NCBI GenBank assembly: GCA_039809105.1
Contig: JBDHUJ010000018.1
Coordinates: 1 to 33,393, forward strand
DNA: 33,393 nucleotides
Direction: 5' to 3'
Source of the DNA: JBDHUJ01 sp039809105
GTDB taxonomy: Bacteria; Patescibacteriota; Saccharimonadia; Saccharimonadales; UBA4665
Shown here piece after piece: positions 14,820 through 22,311 of this stretch. The position numbers and the translations under genes are program-made. The notes beneath the pieces are model-generated. The model saw nothing but the letters and a program-made list of their open reading frames with translations, was not told the origin of the DNA and ran no database searches. Numbering within the stretch: position 1 is the stretch's first letter; every line of letters starts with the position of its first letter.

Positions 14820-15520
14820 GGGGCGGCTATACTTGGTTCTTGAAACTTGAGTTCTCCCTTCCGCTCTTCCCCTTGTTCGTAAAATGTTCACATTATCAAT
14901 ATATGCCAAAGTATGAAAAATATATAAAAACATACAAAGTAGGGCATTTGTCAAATTTTAGGGCAGTGGGGAGAGAGGAAGGGGGAAGTATATAAAACAT
15001 GTGAAACCGTGAAAAAGCAAATGTTTTCACGACAAAACTGTGGATAAGTCAAATTGTGTCGCAAAACTTACTGCGGCGCTAGGCACAAATGTACGAAATC
15101 TCACAGGATGCCAAGTACTAGCAAGTGTCAAGTTTCAGGTATCAACAAGGCTCAAGGAGGACGCAACTGAAAACAAACACGCATTACTTGGTACATGTGA
15201 CTTGAAACTTGCTACTTGCCAAAAAACTCCCCTGCAGTAGAGGTACCTGTAATCAACTTGTTTTAGTATATTCACGTCGCAAAATATACATTGTGCGACA
15301 TTTAGTCTATGTTCGGATTAGTATGCTCTACCACTTCCGTCCGGCCTTAAAATCTGCCATTGCCCTGTGTTTGTTCATGCAATGCTCACCTACTATACCC
15401 AAACCGTGCATTTCTAAGCCATTCGTCCATCCTATGGATTTCCTGGTTTTCATATACCCTTGTTCGTATTTTGTATAGTTTTACGAACAAACTTAAAACC
15501 CAACAATGTTCGTAAAACGT
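14820..15520. other. Long AT-rich non-coding region with DnaA box
   Basis: About 700 nt without a credible gene. It holds a perfect DnaA box (15039-15047) and AT-rich stretches (14880-15000). It also contains repeated TTCGTAAAA words at 14876 and 15508 and an exact TTGTTCGT/ACGAACAA inverted repeat near 15461-15491. More CAAGT/ACTTG words occur at 15110-15225. Short frames on the + strand (15040-15240, 15209-15478) lack ribosome-binding sites and recognisable protein character. Confidence 0.55.
15039..15047 (-). promoter_or_regulatory. Perfect DnaA box (2 of 3)
   Basis: TGTGGATAA, complement of TTATCCACA, is followed by GT as in the other two copies. It lies in the AT-rich region just after the dcw cluster. 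Confidence 0.6.
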
Positions 15521-16561
15521 TCAGGCTTCTTCGGGCACTGCTACGCCAAGTGTGTGGGCGAGGTCTTTCAGGAGCGGTTCTGCGGCCGGGTCAAGGATGT
15601 GCCCTTTTGTACCGTGCCATATGACATAGTCTTCAGAATCTAGGTCTACGGGCTCACCGACTGACTTCGGGTACATATGCGCGCCAAGGATGCTGCCTGG
15701 GTTAAGCTCGGCAGGAACAAAAACCAAGTACTGCTCAACCTGCTGGTTGTCTTCCGGATTTGGCGAGCTGATACTTAAGATAGTGGTGTGCTCAGCCAGG
15801 TCTTCGCGCCGAGCCTGCAGGTCCTGCTGCTTGTCGGTCGAGAAGCCACGACCTTTTAGGTTTTGCCAAAAGTCGTCCTGTATTGTTACCGTACGGCCAT
15901 TTTTTGTCTGTAGCGTGGTACCATGTCTTGCTCCGTCAAAGCTCTCTATGGGGAGTGTATCAGACAGCTCTGTGTGGAGTTGCTTGGCAAACTCTGCAAC
16001 AGCACGAAGCCTTTCCTTTGCGGCCAGTTCTGAAGAGTCCTCGACTTTGGGTACGACTGCTTCGCTCGCTAGGTCAACGAGAAACTGATACTGGTTTGGG
16101 TCGGTAATTACGCTGTAACCCGGTGCGCCCGAAGTCTGACCAAGGATGATGCGGGTAGTGTCACTCCTAGTAGCGCCGGAGGTATCTAGCGAGGTGCTTA
16201 ACGGGCCGCCGCCCTCCGGTACGTCTGATGGTCTGACGATAATAACACTACTAAGATCGGCATACTGTTCCCTGTCCTGCGCGCGGATATCTAGAATTGC
16301 GGTACCATTTGCTAGCGCCTCACGACGTAATGCTAGCAGGGCATCCGCGTCTTCCTTACGCGCAGAAAGCTCGGCACTCAAGTAATCATCTACCATAAAG
16401 TCGGTAACTGGCCCTCGCAGGACTAGTCGGTGTCCCATGCCGTCAGTGTACCCTACGCGGTCATTTGTTGTTATCTGCTCCAAAAGCTTACCATACAAAC
16501 GTTCTGTAAATTCGGCGGCCGATTCGTTCTGCTCTGCTGGTGCTGGTGTTTCGCCTGTCAT
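15521..16561 (-). CDS. Hypothetical 346-aa soluble protein
   Basis: I do not recognise this protein. It is acidic, rich in Glu, Asp, Ala, Thr and Leu, has no membrane segment or signal peptide, and appears to be cytoplasmic. A central segment (about 75-150) with DIRAQDREQYADLSSVIIVR and a C-terminal segment with HMYPKSVGEPVDLDSEDYVIWHGTKGH look like folded domains; the linker near 120-135 is Ser/Thr/Gly-rich. It is the last gene of a tight minus-strand operon, 9 nt after the RHH-like gene, which itself follows the sigma-region-4/HARE regulator by 4 nt. A shared role with those two is likely but undefined. Confidence 0.6.
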   Translation of the reverse strand: MTGETPAPAEQNESAAEFTERLYGKLLEQITTNDRVGYTDGMGHRLVLRGPVTDFMVDDYLSAELSARKEDADALLALRREALANGTAILDIRAQDREQYADLSSVIIVRPSDVPEGGGPLSTSLDTSGATRSDTTRIILGQTSGAPGYSVITDPNQYQFLVDLASEAVVPKVEDSSELAAKERLRAVAEFAKQLHTELSDTLPIESFDGARHGTTLQTKNGRTVTIQDDFWQNLKGRGFSTDKQQDLQARREDLAEHTTILSISSPNPEDNQQVEQYLVFVPAELNPGSILGAHMYPKSVGEPVDLDSEDYVIWHGTKGHILDPAAEPLLKDLAHTLGVAVPEEA

Positions 16562-16570
16562 AGCACTCCT

Positions 16571-16849
16571 CTATTGATTATTGCTCTCTGGTTGCATAGC
16601 CAGGTCTGCTAGGTGGGAGGCCCATCTTGCTCGGGCGGCCTGTAAATCGATAATCTGCTGGTCTAAGTCCGCAATTATCTCGGTAGTCTCTGCGACGGGC
16701 ATGTTGTCGACTGCTCGCACAATCAAGCTGTCGATGTAACCGCCTAGCGTCAGGCCTTCGGACCGTGCCCGGATTTTTGCCGCCAAACAATGGCTTTCGG
16801 GGATGCGTATGTTCAGTTGAGCTCTATCGGGGTGGGGCTCTCTAGGCAT
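16571..16849 (-). CDS. Small ribbon-helix-helix-like protein with coiled-coil tail
   Basis: This 92-aa protein starts with a short basic arm, a strand (QLNIRIPES), and two helices (HCLAAKIRARSEGL, TLGGYIDSLIVRAVDN). This is the shape of a ribbon-helix-helix DNA-binding domain like those of Arc/MetJ-type repressors or antitoxins. The C-terminal half (about 53-85) is a Gln/Ala-rich helix likely to form a coiled coil. The assignment is by pattern only. It starts 4 nt after the regulator's stop, so it is co-translated with it. A second protein of similar fold is encoded at 21674-22099. Confidence 0.55.
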   Translation of the reverse strand: MPREPHPDRAQLNIRIPESHCLAAKIRARSEGLTLGGYIDSLIVRAVDNMPVAETTEIIADLDQQIIDLQAARARWASHLADLAMQPESNNQ

Positions 16850-16853
16850 AACT

Positions 16854-17894
16854 TTACTCGGCGGCGAGTTGGTAGGTGGCTTTGGCGACGCGCTGGAACT
16901 GCGGTTTGCTTTGCAGGTTCAGGAGGATGGTAGTTTCCTTTACGAAACGGCTTTTCAGGACGCGCTTGACGATTTCGTCGCGGTGGAGCGGTTCGCCGGC
17001 GTCTTTCAGGACATCGGAGATGATGTCGGCGACGGTGCCCTTTTTGTAGCCCCACTCTTTCAGGGCGTAAATACCGCGGCCGATGAGCACGAAGCGCTTG
17101 TCTTTGATAAGTTCGTTATGGATGGCCTGAGTGGTGACGTCTTTGCGTTTGAAGTCACTGTCCTTGATAGCCTTGGCGATTTCGTTGAAGTGCATTTGCT
17201 TGCCGTTTTCGCTGAGGATAACGTAGATTTTGTCGCGGATGTTCTTGGGGTTGACCGTCGGCCACTTTACGAGGCCCCAGCGGCCGTTCAGAGTCGCCAG
17301 TTGCTTGCTGATGCTGGCGAGCGCGGTGACGTAGGTGTCGTTGGCCATGCCTGACAGCTTGGTTAGTTCGCTGCCTTCGACGGGTTTGCCTGCTTTGCTG
17401 ATGACGGCGACGAGCTTGCCGACTTCTTCTTTAATGCTAGCTTCGTTGTGGGTTTTGGTGTCGCCGGCAGCCTGATAGTAGTTGTCATCTTCGGAAATAG
17501 AGGTGACCTCTGGGCAGATTTCGGCCAGGAACGCGAGGCGCGATTGGTCCGTGCGGGTGTTCTCTGCCGTCAGTTGGCCGCTGAGCGTAGTTATACGGGC
17601 GGTTTCACCCAGTTCTGCCAGCTTGGTGAGCAGTGTCGTTTGCACTTCGGTGACGTGCGGGAGTTCGCTCGCGCTGCTTTTGAGCTTGTTCATAACTGAT
17701 TTTTCGAGCTGGCGGACACGCTCGCGGGTGATGCCAAGCAGCTCACCGATTTGCTCCAGTGTCTCTTTGCGGTCGAACAGACCGAAGCGGCGGGCGATGA
17801 TTTCGCGCTCGCGCTCGCGCTCGATACTGTCCAGGATATCCTGGACGATGTGCTCTGTTTGCAGAACGGGTGCTGTTTCCGAATTGTTGTTCAT
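16854..17894 (-). CDS. Sigma-70 region 4 plus HARE-HTH transcription protein
   Basis: This 346-aa protein joins a sigma-70 region-4 helix-turn-helix (about residues 29-72, IIARRFGLFDRKETLEQIGE and LLGITRERVRQLEKS) to a linker. The C-terminal portion carries HARE-HTH domains (about 215-345), in which IRDKIYVILSENGKQMHFNEIAKAIK-type segments recur. Sigma region 2, needed for -10 binding, is absent, so it is not a complete sigma factor. HARE domains also occur in the RNA polymerase delta subunit. Such proteins are seen in CPR genomes, but their exact job is not established. Start 17894 fits the promoter at 17905-17933; an upstream ATG (17933) lies inside the -35. Confidence 0.8.
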   Translation of the reverse strand: MNNNSETAPVLQTEHIVQDILDSIEREREREIIARRFGLFDRKETLEQIGELLGITRERVRQLEKSVMNKLKSSASELPHVTEVQTTLLTKLAELGETARITTLSGQLTAENTRTDQSRLAFLAEICPEVTSISEDDNYYQAAGDTKTHNEASIKEEVGKLVAVISKAGKPVEGSELTKLSGMANDTYVTALASISKQLATLNGRWGLVKWPTVNPKNIRDKIYVILSENGKQMHFNEIAKAIKDSDFKRKDVTTQAIHNELIKDKRFVLIGRGIYALKEWGYKKGTVADIISDVLKDAGEPLHRDEIVKRVLKSRFVKETTILLNLQSKPQFQRVAKATYQLAAE

Positions 17895-17904
17895 ATCGCC
17901 TCTT

Positions 17905-17933
17905 ACTATAAAACTATTATTTGTAAAAGTCAA
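17905..17933 (-). promoter_or_regulatory. Promoter of the sigma-4/HARE operon
   Basis: Reading the minus strand, TTGACT is followed after 17 nt by TATAGT, which ends 10 nt before the ATG at 17894. An AAGAGG sequence lies within those 10 nt, but most of it would be upstream of the expected transcript start. This is one of the best-matched promoters in the window. Confidence 0.7.
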
Positions 17934-18032
17934 ACTTTTCTTTTGATAACTTTATTGTAGCATAAAGTCGACGCTTATGGCTATTTTATGTTGTGAAAAG
18001 TTACTAAGAAATAAGTTGTATTGAGGCAAAAT

Positions 18033-18041
18033 TGTGGATAA
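18033..18041 (-). promoter_or_regulatory. Perfect DnaA box (3 of 3)
   Basis: TGTGGATAA followed by GT, identical to the copies at 5622 and 15039. It lies about 140 nt upstream of the start of the sigma-4/HARE operon. Confidence 0.6.
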
Positions 18042-18093
18042 GTTGGTGATTTGGGGTACTGTTTTATGCCGCGGACTCTCAGTTTACCGCCAC

Positions 18094-18136
18094 TGTCATC
18101 TCGACCGGAGCCGGAGGCGGAGTGGAGAGATCTTCC
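18094..18136. repeat. GTCATCTCGA dispersed repeat
   Basis: CTGTCATCTCGA...GGAGAGATCTTCC. The same outer words occur in inverse orientation at 29324-29355. They resemble the GTCA-palindrome family at 1499 and 10182. Confidence 0.6.
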
Positions 18137-18148
18137 CTCCCTGATGTT

Positions 18149-18443
18149 TGTCAGCCCAGCATCAGCTGGCCTGACGAGCGGGGGTACTCCCGGACGGTTC
18201 TTGGTCTGAGCGTTGGCTGGGCACCCGTGCACGGGGATGAGTGTGAAGTCAGAAGACGGTTCCGTATTTAGCATGACTTCCAACGTAGGCGTATTCTAGT
18301 CTGACCAGGGAAACCCGCGGGTTTCCCTACGCCTCGGTGACGTTCCTCGCTTTGCGGAACGTCAGCCGGGGCTACCCTTCCGGACTGCAGACCGGCAACC
18401 AGAGGCAGGCTCGCTGGTCGCGAGCCGCGGACGTTGATTCGTC
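18149..18443 (-). ncRNA. Candidate structured RNA element, copy A
   Basis: This ~295-nt segment is homologous over its length to 22312-22597 (copy B). Conserved blocks include TGGCCTGACGAGC, ACGGTTCTTGG, GCACGGGGATGAGTGTGA and TTCCGGACTGCAGACCGG. Predicted hairpins are CCAGC/GCTGG (18156-18169), GAAGTCA/TGACTTC (18245-18280), AGGGAAACC/GGTTTCCCT (18307-18328), TGACGTTCC/GGAACGTCA (18338-18364), GGCTCGC/GCGAGCC (18408-18426) and GACG/CGTC (18430-18443). The fourth and fifth differ in sequence from copy B yet pair fully in both, as expected for selected RNA structure. It begins 28 nt after the topA stop on the minus strand; the transcribed strand is not certain. Confidence 0.6.
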
Positions 18444-18471
18444 GGTGGGCGGACTTTGCCCTTTCCCATGC

Positions 18472-20793
18472 TTACTTTGCCCTTCTCTTGAAGGGGCGCT
18501 TTTTGGCGGTGGGGGCTTCGGCGAGCATTCTGAGTGCTTGCTCGTGGGTGATGCTCTTGGGTTCGGTATCTTTGGGGATTTTGGCGTTCTTTTTGCCATC
18601 GGTGACGTAAGGGCCGTAGCGACCGTTGAGTACCTTTACTCCGTCGCCGAAGTCGGCGATGTTCTTCTCTGCCTCGGCTTTGAGCTTGGCGGCGTAGAGT
18701 TCGCGCGCCTGTGTCTCTGTTATGTCATGCGGGTCGAGGGGTTTTATACTGACGAACAGCTTGCCGACTTGGATATATGGGCCGAACCGGCCGACATTGG
18801 CTTTGATATCTTGTCCGTCTGGGGTGGTACCGACGGTGCGCGGTAGTTTGAAGGCTTCGAGTGCTTGCTCCAGCGTGACGGATTCTATTTTAGCCCCAGT
18901 GGGCATGGGTGCGAATTGTGGCTTGTTGGCGGGGTCCTTGTCGTCTTTATCGGGGTTGCCGAGCTGTAGCATAGGGCCAAAGCGGCCGAACCGGGCCAGG
19001 ATGGGCTTGCCGGTTTTAGGGTCGGTGCCGACTTCGCGGGCTTGCGCCACGCTGGCGCGGTCGATGCTCCCCGAACCTTCGATGAGCTTGTGGAACGGCG
19101 TATAGAACTGTTGGAGCATGGTGTTGCGCTCCATTTTGCCGTCGGCTATGGCGTCGAAATCCTGCTCGACATCGGCTGTAAACCCATAGTCGACAATCTG
19201 GTCGAAGTGCCCGGTTAGGAAATCACTGACGACTTGGCCGCTAGCGGTTGGGACGAGCTTGCCTTTATCGGCACCAGTGTTCTCTTGGACGACCTCGCGT
19301 TTCACGCCGGATTTTTCGAGATTTAGTGTAATAACATCGCGCGGGGTGCCTTCGCCTTCACCGCGTTCGGCATAGCCGCGGGCCTGGATGGTCGAGATGA
19401 TGGTGGCGTACGTGCTTGGGCGGCCGATACCGAGTTCTTCGAGCTTCTTTACCAAGCTACCTTCGGTATAGCGGGCTGGCGGCCGGGCGAATACCTGGCG
19501 AGCACCGGCGGTTTCGAGCTCCAGCTCGTCGTTCGCAGCCAGGGCTGGTAAGATATCGTCCTCTTTCTTATTCGCCCCATATACCTTCAGGAATCCGTCG
19601 AAAACGATGACTTCGCCCTTGGCTTCGAAGCTGAGTTTGCCGGTAGAAATAGCGATGGTAACGGTGGTGCGCTCCATCTTGGCGGGCGCCATTTGGCTGG
19701 CCAGTGTCCGGTTGCGGATAAGTGTGTAGAGTTTCTGGTCGTACTCGTCGCCACTGGCACGCTCAAGCGACATATCTGTCGGGCGGATGGCCTCGTGAGC
19801 CTCCTGAGCGCCAGCAGACTTGGTTTTAAAGGCGCGGACCTGCACATACTCTTTGCCGTAGCGCGTCTCTATATAACTAGCGGCGGCGGCCACGGCTTGC
19901 TTGCTGAGGTTTACCGAGTCGGTACGCATGTAGGTAATCTTACCTTCTTGGTAGAGCTTCTGGGCGGCCGACATGGTGGCGCGGGCGCCGAAACCGAGGC
20001 GGCTGTTGGCGTCTTGCTGGAGGGTACTGGTAGTGAACGGGGCGGCCGGATTGCGGGTGCCAGGGTTGGTCGTAACGTCGGTGACGGTAAAGGTTGCGCC
20101 CTGCAGGCTTTCGAGGAATTCCGTGGCTTCTGCTTCGGTGTCGAACCGCTGTGGTAGTTCTGCTTTGACGAGTTCGCCTTCGTGTGTGAATTCGGCGGTA
20201 ACTTTGAACTGCGACGAGCCTTCGAATGCGGTGATTTCACGCTCGCGCTCGACGAGCAGGCGGACGGCCGGGCTCTGTACGCGGCCGGCACTCTTGCCGC
20301 CGGGCACCTTCTGCCACACCACCGGGCTGAGTTCGAAGCCTACTAGGCGGTCGAGTATCTGGCGGGCCTGTTGGGCCTGTACGAGGCTCATATCTACCTT
20401 GCGTGGGCTTTTGACGGCTTCTTCGATGGCGCTCTGGGTGATTTCGTGGAAGACGATGCGGTTGGTCGTTTTGGGGTCGAGTTTGAGCACTTCACAGAGG
20501 TGCCAGGCTATGGCTTCCCCTTCGCGGTCTTCATCGGTCGCGAGCCAGACGGTCTGGGCGTTTTTGACGCCGGCTTTCAGCTCGGCGATAACCTTCTTTT
20601 TGTCCGGGTCGATTTCGTAAGTAGTCTTGAACCCGTCTTTGACCTCTATGGGCTCTCCCCCGCCCTTCACCTTTTTGGCTATGGAGCGAATGTGACCCAC
20701 GCTTGAAAGCACGGTAAAATCTTTACCGAGGTATTTGCCGATGGTCTTAGCCTTGGCCGGCGACTCAACTATGACGAGGTTTTTAGAACCCAT
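18472..20793 (-). CDS. topA: DNA topoisomerase I
   Basis: This 773-aa type IA topoisomerase relaxes negatively supercoiled DNA by single-strand passage. The Toprim domain opens with NLVIVESPAKAKTIGKYLG (E10) and contains the acidic triad DEDREGEAIAWHL (D87, D89, E91). The catalytic tyrosine is Y288 in GKITYMRTDSVNLS. The C-terminus carries about three topoisomerase C-terminal repeats with FGRFGPMLQLG, GRFGPYIQVGK and GRYGPYVTDGKK, then a Lys/Arg tail. No Cys4 zinc finger is seen. ATG 20793 is chosen because it starts the conserved domain and follows AAAGGGG; an earlier in-frame ATG at 20823 adds 10 residues. A copy of the structured element follows the stop. Confidence 0.96.
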   Translation of the reverse strand: MGSKNLVIVESPAKAKTIGKYLGKDFTVLSSVGHIRSIAKKVKGGGEPIEVKDGFKTTYEIDPDKKKVIAELKAGVKNAQTVWLATDEDREGEAIAWHLCEVLKLDPKTTNRIVFHEITQSAIEEAVKSPRKVDMSLVQAQQARQILDRLVGFELSPVVWQKVPGGKSAGRVQSPAVRLLVEREREITAFEGSSQFKVTAEFTHEGELVKAELPQRFDTEAEATEFLESLQGATFTVTDVTTNPGTRNPAAPFTTSTLQQDANSRLGFGARATMSAAQKLYQEGKITYMRTDSVNLSKQAVAAAASYIETRYGKEYVQVRAFKTKSAGAQEAHEAIRPTDMSLERASGDEYDQKLYTLIRNRTLASQMAPAKMERTTVTIAISTGKLSFEAKGEVIVFDGFLKVYGANKKEDDILPALAANDELELETAGARQVFARPPARYTEGSLVKKLEELGIGRPSTYATIISTIQARGYAERGEGEGTPRDVITLNLEKSGVKREVVQENTGADKGKLVPTASGQVVSDFLTGHFDQIVDYGFTADVEQDFDAIADGKMERNTMLQQFYTPFHKLIEGSGSIDRASVAQAREVGTDPKTGKPILARFGRFGPMLQLGNPDKDDKDPANKPQFAPMPTGAKIESVTLEQALEAFKLPRTVGTTPDGQDIKANVGRFGPYIQVGKLFVSIKPLDPHDITETQARELYAAKLKAEAEKNIADFGDGVKVLNGRYGPYVTDGKKNAKIPKDTEPKSITHEQALRMLAEAPTAKKRPFKRRAK

Positions 20794-21121
20794 GTTAGAG
20801 ACCCCTTTCGTAGCGAAAGACAATCTGGCGGTTGCGGGTTGGCAGTTCTCGTGAGGAGGCGTAACTATTGTTACGTTGACGAATGAAACTGGCGGCCCGT
20901 GCCGTCAGATTTGGTTGTAGTAGAATGCGGGCTTTAAGATGGGTTCTGTACATGTATGTATATAAGTAAGTGGTTTCTAGTATAGCACTTGTGCTTAATG
21001 GCGCGGCTCATAAACCGACCTGAGGGCACAGGACGTAAGCTTAGCGCACAGTACTATACAAATGCAAGTGGAATCTACAGACACCTCCGTTACGTGCTGT
21101 GCGAAATATCACACGTAGCTA

Positions 21122-21150
21122 TTGACATGCCTTCCCAAGAAGAGTAAAAC
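21122..21150 (+). promoter_or_regulatory. Promoter for short leader RNA / 59-aa gene
   Basis: TTGACA (21122-21127) - 17 nt - TAAAAC (21145-21150). A transcript would begin near 21157, about 50 nt before the hairpin that ends at 21230. Confidence 0.5.
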
Positions 21151-21200
21151 AGTAGAGTAACAAATTAAGACAAGGCATGACCCCGGGCAACGAGGCCGCT

Positions 21201-21232
21201 ACCAAACATACTGGTGCGGTTTTTTGTTTGGG
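21201..21232 (+). terminator. Terminator or attenuator before the 59-aa gene
   Basis: CCGC-ACCA pairs with TGGT-GCGG (8 bp with one bulged T) and is followed by TTTTTTGTTT. It sits between the promoter at 21122 and the ribosome-binding site at 21241, so it could attenuate that gene or end a ~75-nt small RNA. Confidence 0.65.
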
Positions 21233-21253
21233 GAAAGCCAGAGGAGAAAAGAT

Positions 21254-21433
21254 ATGACAGGTAACCGTTACGTCGCAGTATATGACAGGCCGCGCGTGGA
21301 GCGCTCGGGCTTTGAGGCTGCCGCTCTTCGCACTGAAGTTGCAGCGCGCATTGCCACCGAAGCCGAAGCTGCAGTGGCAGAGACTGTCGTTGTCGATTTG
21401 GCAAGCGTAGAGCAGCCGGAAGCCGCCGCGTAG
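21254..21433 (+). CDS. Hypothetical 59-aa Ala/Glu-rich protein
   Basis: This is a small soluble protein with a basic N-terminus and an Ala/Glu/Val-rich helical remainder (AAALRTEVAARIATEAEAAV). I do not recognise it. A strong GAGGAG sequence (21241-21246) lies 7 nt before ATG 21254. An in-frame ATG at 21224 lies inside the preceding terminator and is rejected. A textbook terminator follows within 20 nt of the stop. It forms an independent single-gene unit behind a possible attenuator. Confidence 0.55.
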   Translation: MTGNRYVAVYDRPRVERSGFEAAALRTEVAARIATEAEAAVAETVVVDLASVEQPEAAA

Positions 21434-21451
21434 ATAGTCGGGGTTTTACCT

Positions 21452-21481
21452 AAAAAACGCTCCAGAGATGGAGCGTTTTTT
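21452..21481. terminator. Bidirectional intrinsic terminator
   Basis: AAAAAACGCTCC (21452-21463) and GGAGCGTTTTTT (21470-21481) pair perfectly over 12 bp with a 6-nt loop. The symmetrical A/T runs serve both the 59-aa gene (+) and the 56-aa membrane protein gene (-). Confidence 0.92.
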
Positions 21482-21485
21482 AGCT

Positions 21486-21656
21486 TCAAAGGTAGTTTTG
21501 GGAGATTTTGACAGCGGCCCAGATACCTGCGAACGAACCAAGTGCGGTGCCCAAGATACTCCAGCCACCGAACCAGTTGCCGTGGTCTGCCATCGCTCCC
21601 AGCCACCCGCCGAGCGTTCCGCCGACGGCCATACCGAGCCATATAAGCTTTTTCAT
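21486..21656 (-). CDS. Small Gly-rich two-TM membrane protein
   Basis: This 56-aa protein starts MKKLIWLGMAVGGTLGGWLG and has two hydrophobic helices (about 3-20 and 34-50). They are rich in Gly spaced for close helix packing and separated by an ADHGNWFGGW turn. Similar small Gly-zipper proteins are common in CPR genomes as far as I recall; function unknown. The minus-strand extended -10 TGC-TACACT (21663-21668) ends 6 nt before the ATG, predicting a leaderless transcript. It ends in the shared terminator at 21452-21481. It is too short for ordinary ORF cut-offs. Confidence 0.65.
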   Translation of the reverse strand: MKKLIWLGMAVGGTLGGWLGAMADHGNWFGGWSILGTALGSFAGIWAAVKISQNYL

Positions 21657-21673
21657 ATACCTAGTGTAGCATT

Positions 21674-22099
21674 TTACTGTGGGTCAGTGCTGCCCCGCCG
21701 GAGAATTGCCCGCTGTTGTGTCGGGGTTGCGAATCTGAAGCGCAACTCCCCTGCCAAGGCGTGTGTCTCGGCAGTAATGCCAGTTGCGCTGGACATGGCT
21801 GCAATGTGAAGAAGTTCTAGGAGCTCGGGTGTAGACGCAGTGGCGTACTCCAGATTGGGTTCAGGTATGGGAGATGGGACTTCCGGGCATTTTTTGACGC
21901 CAAGGAGTACCGGAGGTACCTGCAAGTCGGGCCGGCCAACAGGAGCGCAGGCCGAATCTTCAAAGGCGCTTCGGATGATGCCGCCTACGAACGTACTCAG
22001 GGGAAGTCCAGCCGCTTCTGCACCCTCTCGTACTGCGCAGGCGATGGCGGGCGATACTACCCCGAAAAGCGCAATTTCTTCTGGTTTTCTGGGAGCCAT
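21674..22099 (-). CDS. Hypothetical protein with RHH-like N-terminus
   Basis: This 141-aa protein begins with a basic arm, a strand (IALFGVVSPAI) and two helices (ACAVREGAEAAGLPLSTFVG, GIIRSAFED) that could form a ribbon-helix-helix fold. A Pro-rich linker follows, and a C-terminal helical region (about 88-137) contains ELLELLHIAAM and AGELRFRFATP. I cannot name it. It resembles the 92-aa protein at 16571 in N-terminal pattern. The minus-strand promoter TTGCAT - 17 nt - TATAGT ends 6 nt before the ATG. The 56-aa membrane protein gene follows 17 nt downstream with its own -10 box. Confidence 0.55.
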   Translation of the reverse strand: MAPRKPEEIALFGVVSPAIACAVREGAEAAGLPLSTFVGGIIRSAFEDSACAPVGRPDLQVPPVLLGVKKCPEVPSPIPEPNLEYATASTPELLELLHIAAMSSATGITAETHALAGELRFRFATPTQQRAILRRGSTDPQ

Positions 22100-22105
22100 A
22101 CATGC

Positions 22106-22134
22106 ACTATAAAAAGTTGTTGCTCAAAATGCAA
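22106..22134 (-). promoter_or_regulatory. Promoter of the RHH-like gene, leaderless
   Basis: On the minus strand TTGCAT, 17 nt, then TATAGT, which ends 6 nt before the ATG at 22099. The expected +1 falls on or next to the start codon. Confidence 0.65.
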
Positions 22135-22162
22135 TAAGTTGTACTTGTTTCGATAAAGAAAA

Positions 22163-22182
22163 GAGACGCGGGCCCGCGTCTC
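22163..22182 (-). terminator. Perfect 20-nt palindrome terminator (minus strand)
   Basis: GAGACGCGGGCCCGCGTCTC is followed on the minus strand by TTTTCTTT. It lies downstream of dprA and of element copy B on that strand and just before the RHH promoter, so it probably ends the dprA/element transcript. Confidence 0.75.
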
Positions 22183-22311
22183 GTAATCTTCTTGCAAGAT
22201 AGTACTCCTTTAACTACCCAATCAGGGTCGCTCGGTCTCTATCTGCGTATAGTATAGCCGAACCGACCCTTTGATTCTAGTTTTCCTGGCCTGTCCCTTT
22301 GCTTCGCGTTC

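Larger units (their letters stand above)
20794..21253 (+). other. Spacer upstream of topA and of the 59-aa gene
   Basis: No long gene is present. It contains a CGTAAC/GTTACG palindrome (20860-20875) and a CATGCCTT/AAGGCATG inverted repeat (21126-21179). A promoter and attenuator-like terminator at 21122-21230 are listed separately. I did not find a well-matched topA promoter. Confidence 0.5.

Noticed and set aside
14565..14954. A minus-strand frame with repeated LLLVTCY units
   Set aside because: Produced by reading the 7-bp tandem repeat, whose 21-nt triple unit has no stop in this frame. No start signal.
15209..15478. An 89-codon + strand frame in the AT-rich spacer
   Set aside because: Composition is unlike neighbouring proteins, with no ribosome-binding site or -10 close to the start.
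14820..15520. Replication origin
   Set aside because: There is only one DnaA box in the AT-rich stretch and no dnaA, dnaN or clustered boxes nearby.
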